Assembly: GCA_964631175.1 (NCBI GenBank)
Contig: CAZVWH010000084.1
Span: forward strand, 1 to 11,880
Source of the DNA: CAZVWH01 sp964631175
GTDB lineage: Bacteria > Planctomycetota > Phycisphaerae > Sedimentisphaerales > Anaerobacaceae
Direction: 5' to 3'
Length of the DNA stretch: 11,880 bases
Shown: one piece after another, positions 11,851 through 11,880 of the stretch
Numbering within the stretch: position 1 is the first letter of the stretch
How the letters are laid out: each line of letters begins with the position of its first letter
Made by a program: the position numbers and the translations under genes
Notes under the pieces: generated by a model
Told to the model about the DNA's origin: nothing
The model's input: only the letters and a program-made list of their open reading frames with translations
Databases searched by the model: none

Positions 11851-11880
11851 GTATTTTTGTGTATTTGCGATTAAGAAATA

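Overview
The window looks like chromosomal DNA of a Gram-negative bacterium. kdsB implies Kdo-containing lipopolysaccharide, there are two lipoproteins with lipoboxes, and there is a periplasmic or secreted DUF4139 protein. The divergent CTP synthase and the crowd of dispersed palindromic mini-repeats, some lying in frame inside genes, recall Planctomycetota (Phycisphaerae-like) genomes. That assignment is an inference; no rRNA or other marker gene is present.

Layout. 1-217: a dispersed repeat and the leader of a purine phosphorylase gene. 218-1093 (+): S-methyl-5'-thioadenosine phosphorylase. 1101-1143: strong nested hairpin. 1170-1856 (+): coiled-coil lipoprotein of unknown function. 1979-5652 (-): kdsB, a hypothetical gene with a nuclease-like motif, a 54-codon small ORF made almost wholly of repeats, and pyrG. 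A strong divergent promoter (TTGACA/17/TAGGAT) precedes kdsB. 5832-9589 (+): promoter with palindromic operator candidates, then a complete sugar-type ABC importer (binding lipoprotein, fused double ATPase, permease) with overlapping genes. 9603-9651: heptamer-repeat hairpin. 9754-11520 (+): DUF4140/DUF4139 (MuiA-like) secreted protein. 11668-11846 (+): a complete tryptophan-type transcription attenuator whose structural genes would lie just beyond the right edge.

Main discoveries. (1) The right-hand 'empty' region holds a consensus promoter, a 17-residue leader peptide with three consecutive Trp codons, a pause hairpin, a competing antiterminator and a perfect intrinsic terminator. This predicts trp genes immediately downstream. 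The leader peptide appears to be translated from a nearly leaderless RNA. (2) Three separate elements (inside kdsB, inside the permease gene, and after the permease gene) are built from 7-nt units arranged as inverted or paired blocks. The permease copy is exactly 12 heptamers (84 nt, 28 codons), so it keeps the frame. Other repeat families lie in frame in pyrG, the ABC ATPase and the kdsB C-terminus. (3) pyrG is preceded by a small ORF with a near-perfect Shine-Dalgarno sequence. It reads through three different repeats and ends in an ATGA overlap with pyrG. (4) The CTP synthase has Cys where the glutaminase triad Glu is expected (HPC instead of HPE). (5) A hypothetical gene with a PD-(D/E)XK-like motif sits between kdsB and pyrG, bounded by inverted copies of one repeat, one of which supplies its ribosome binding site.
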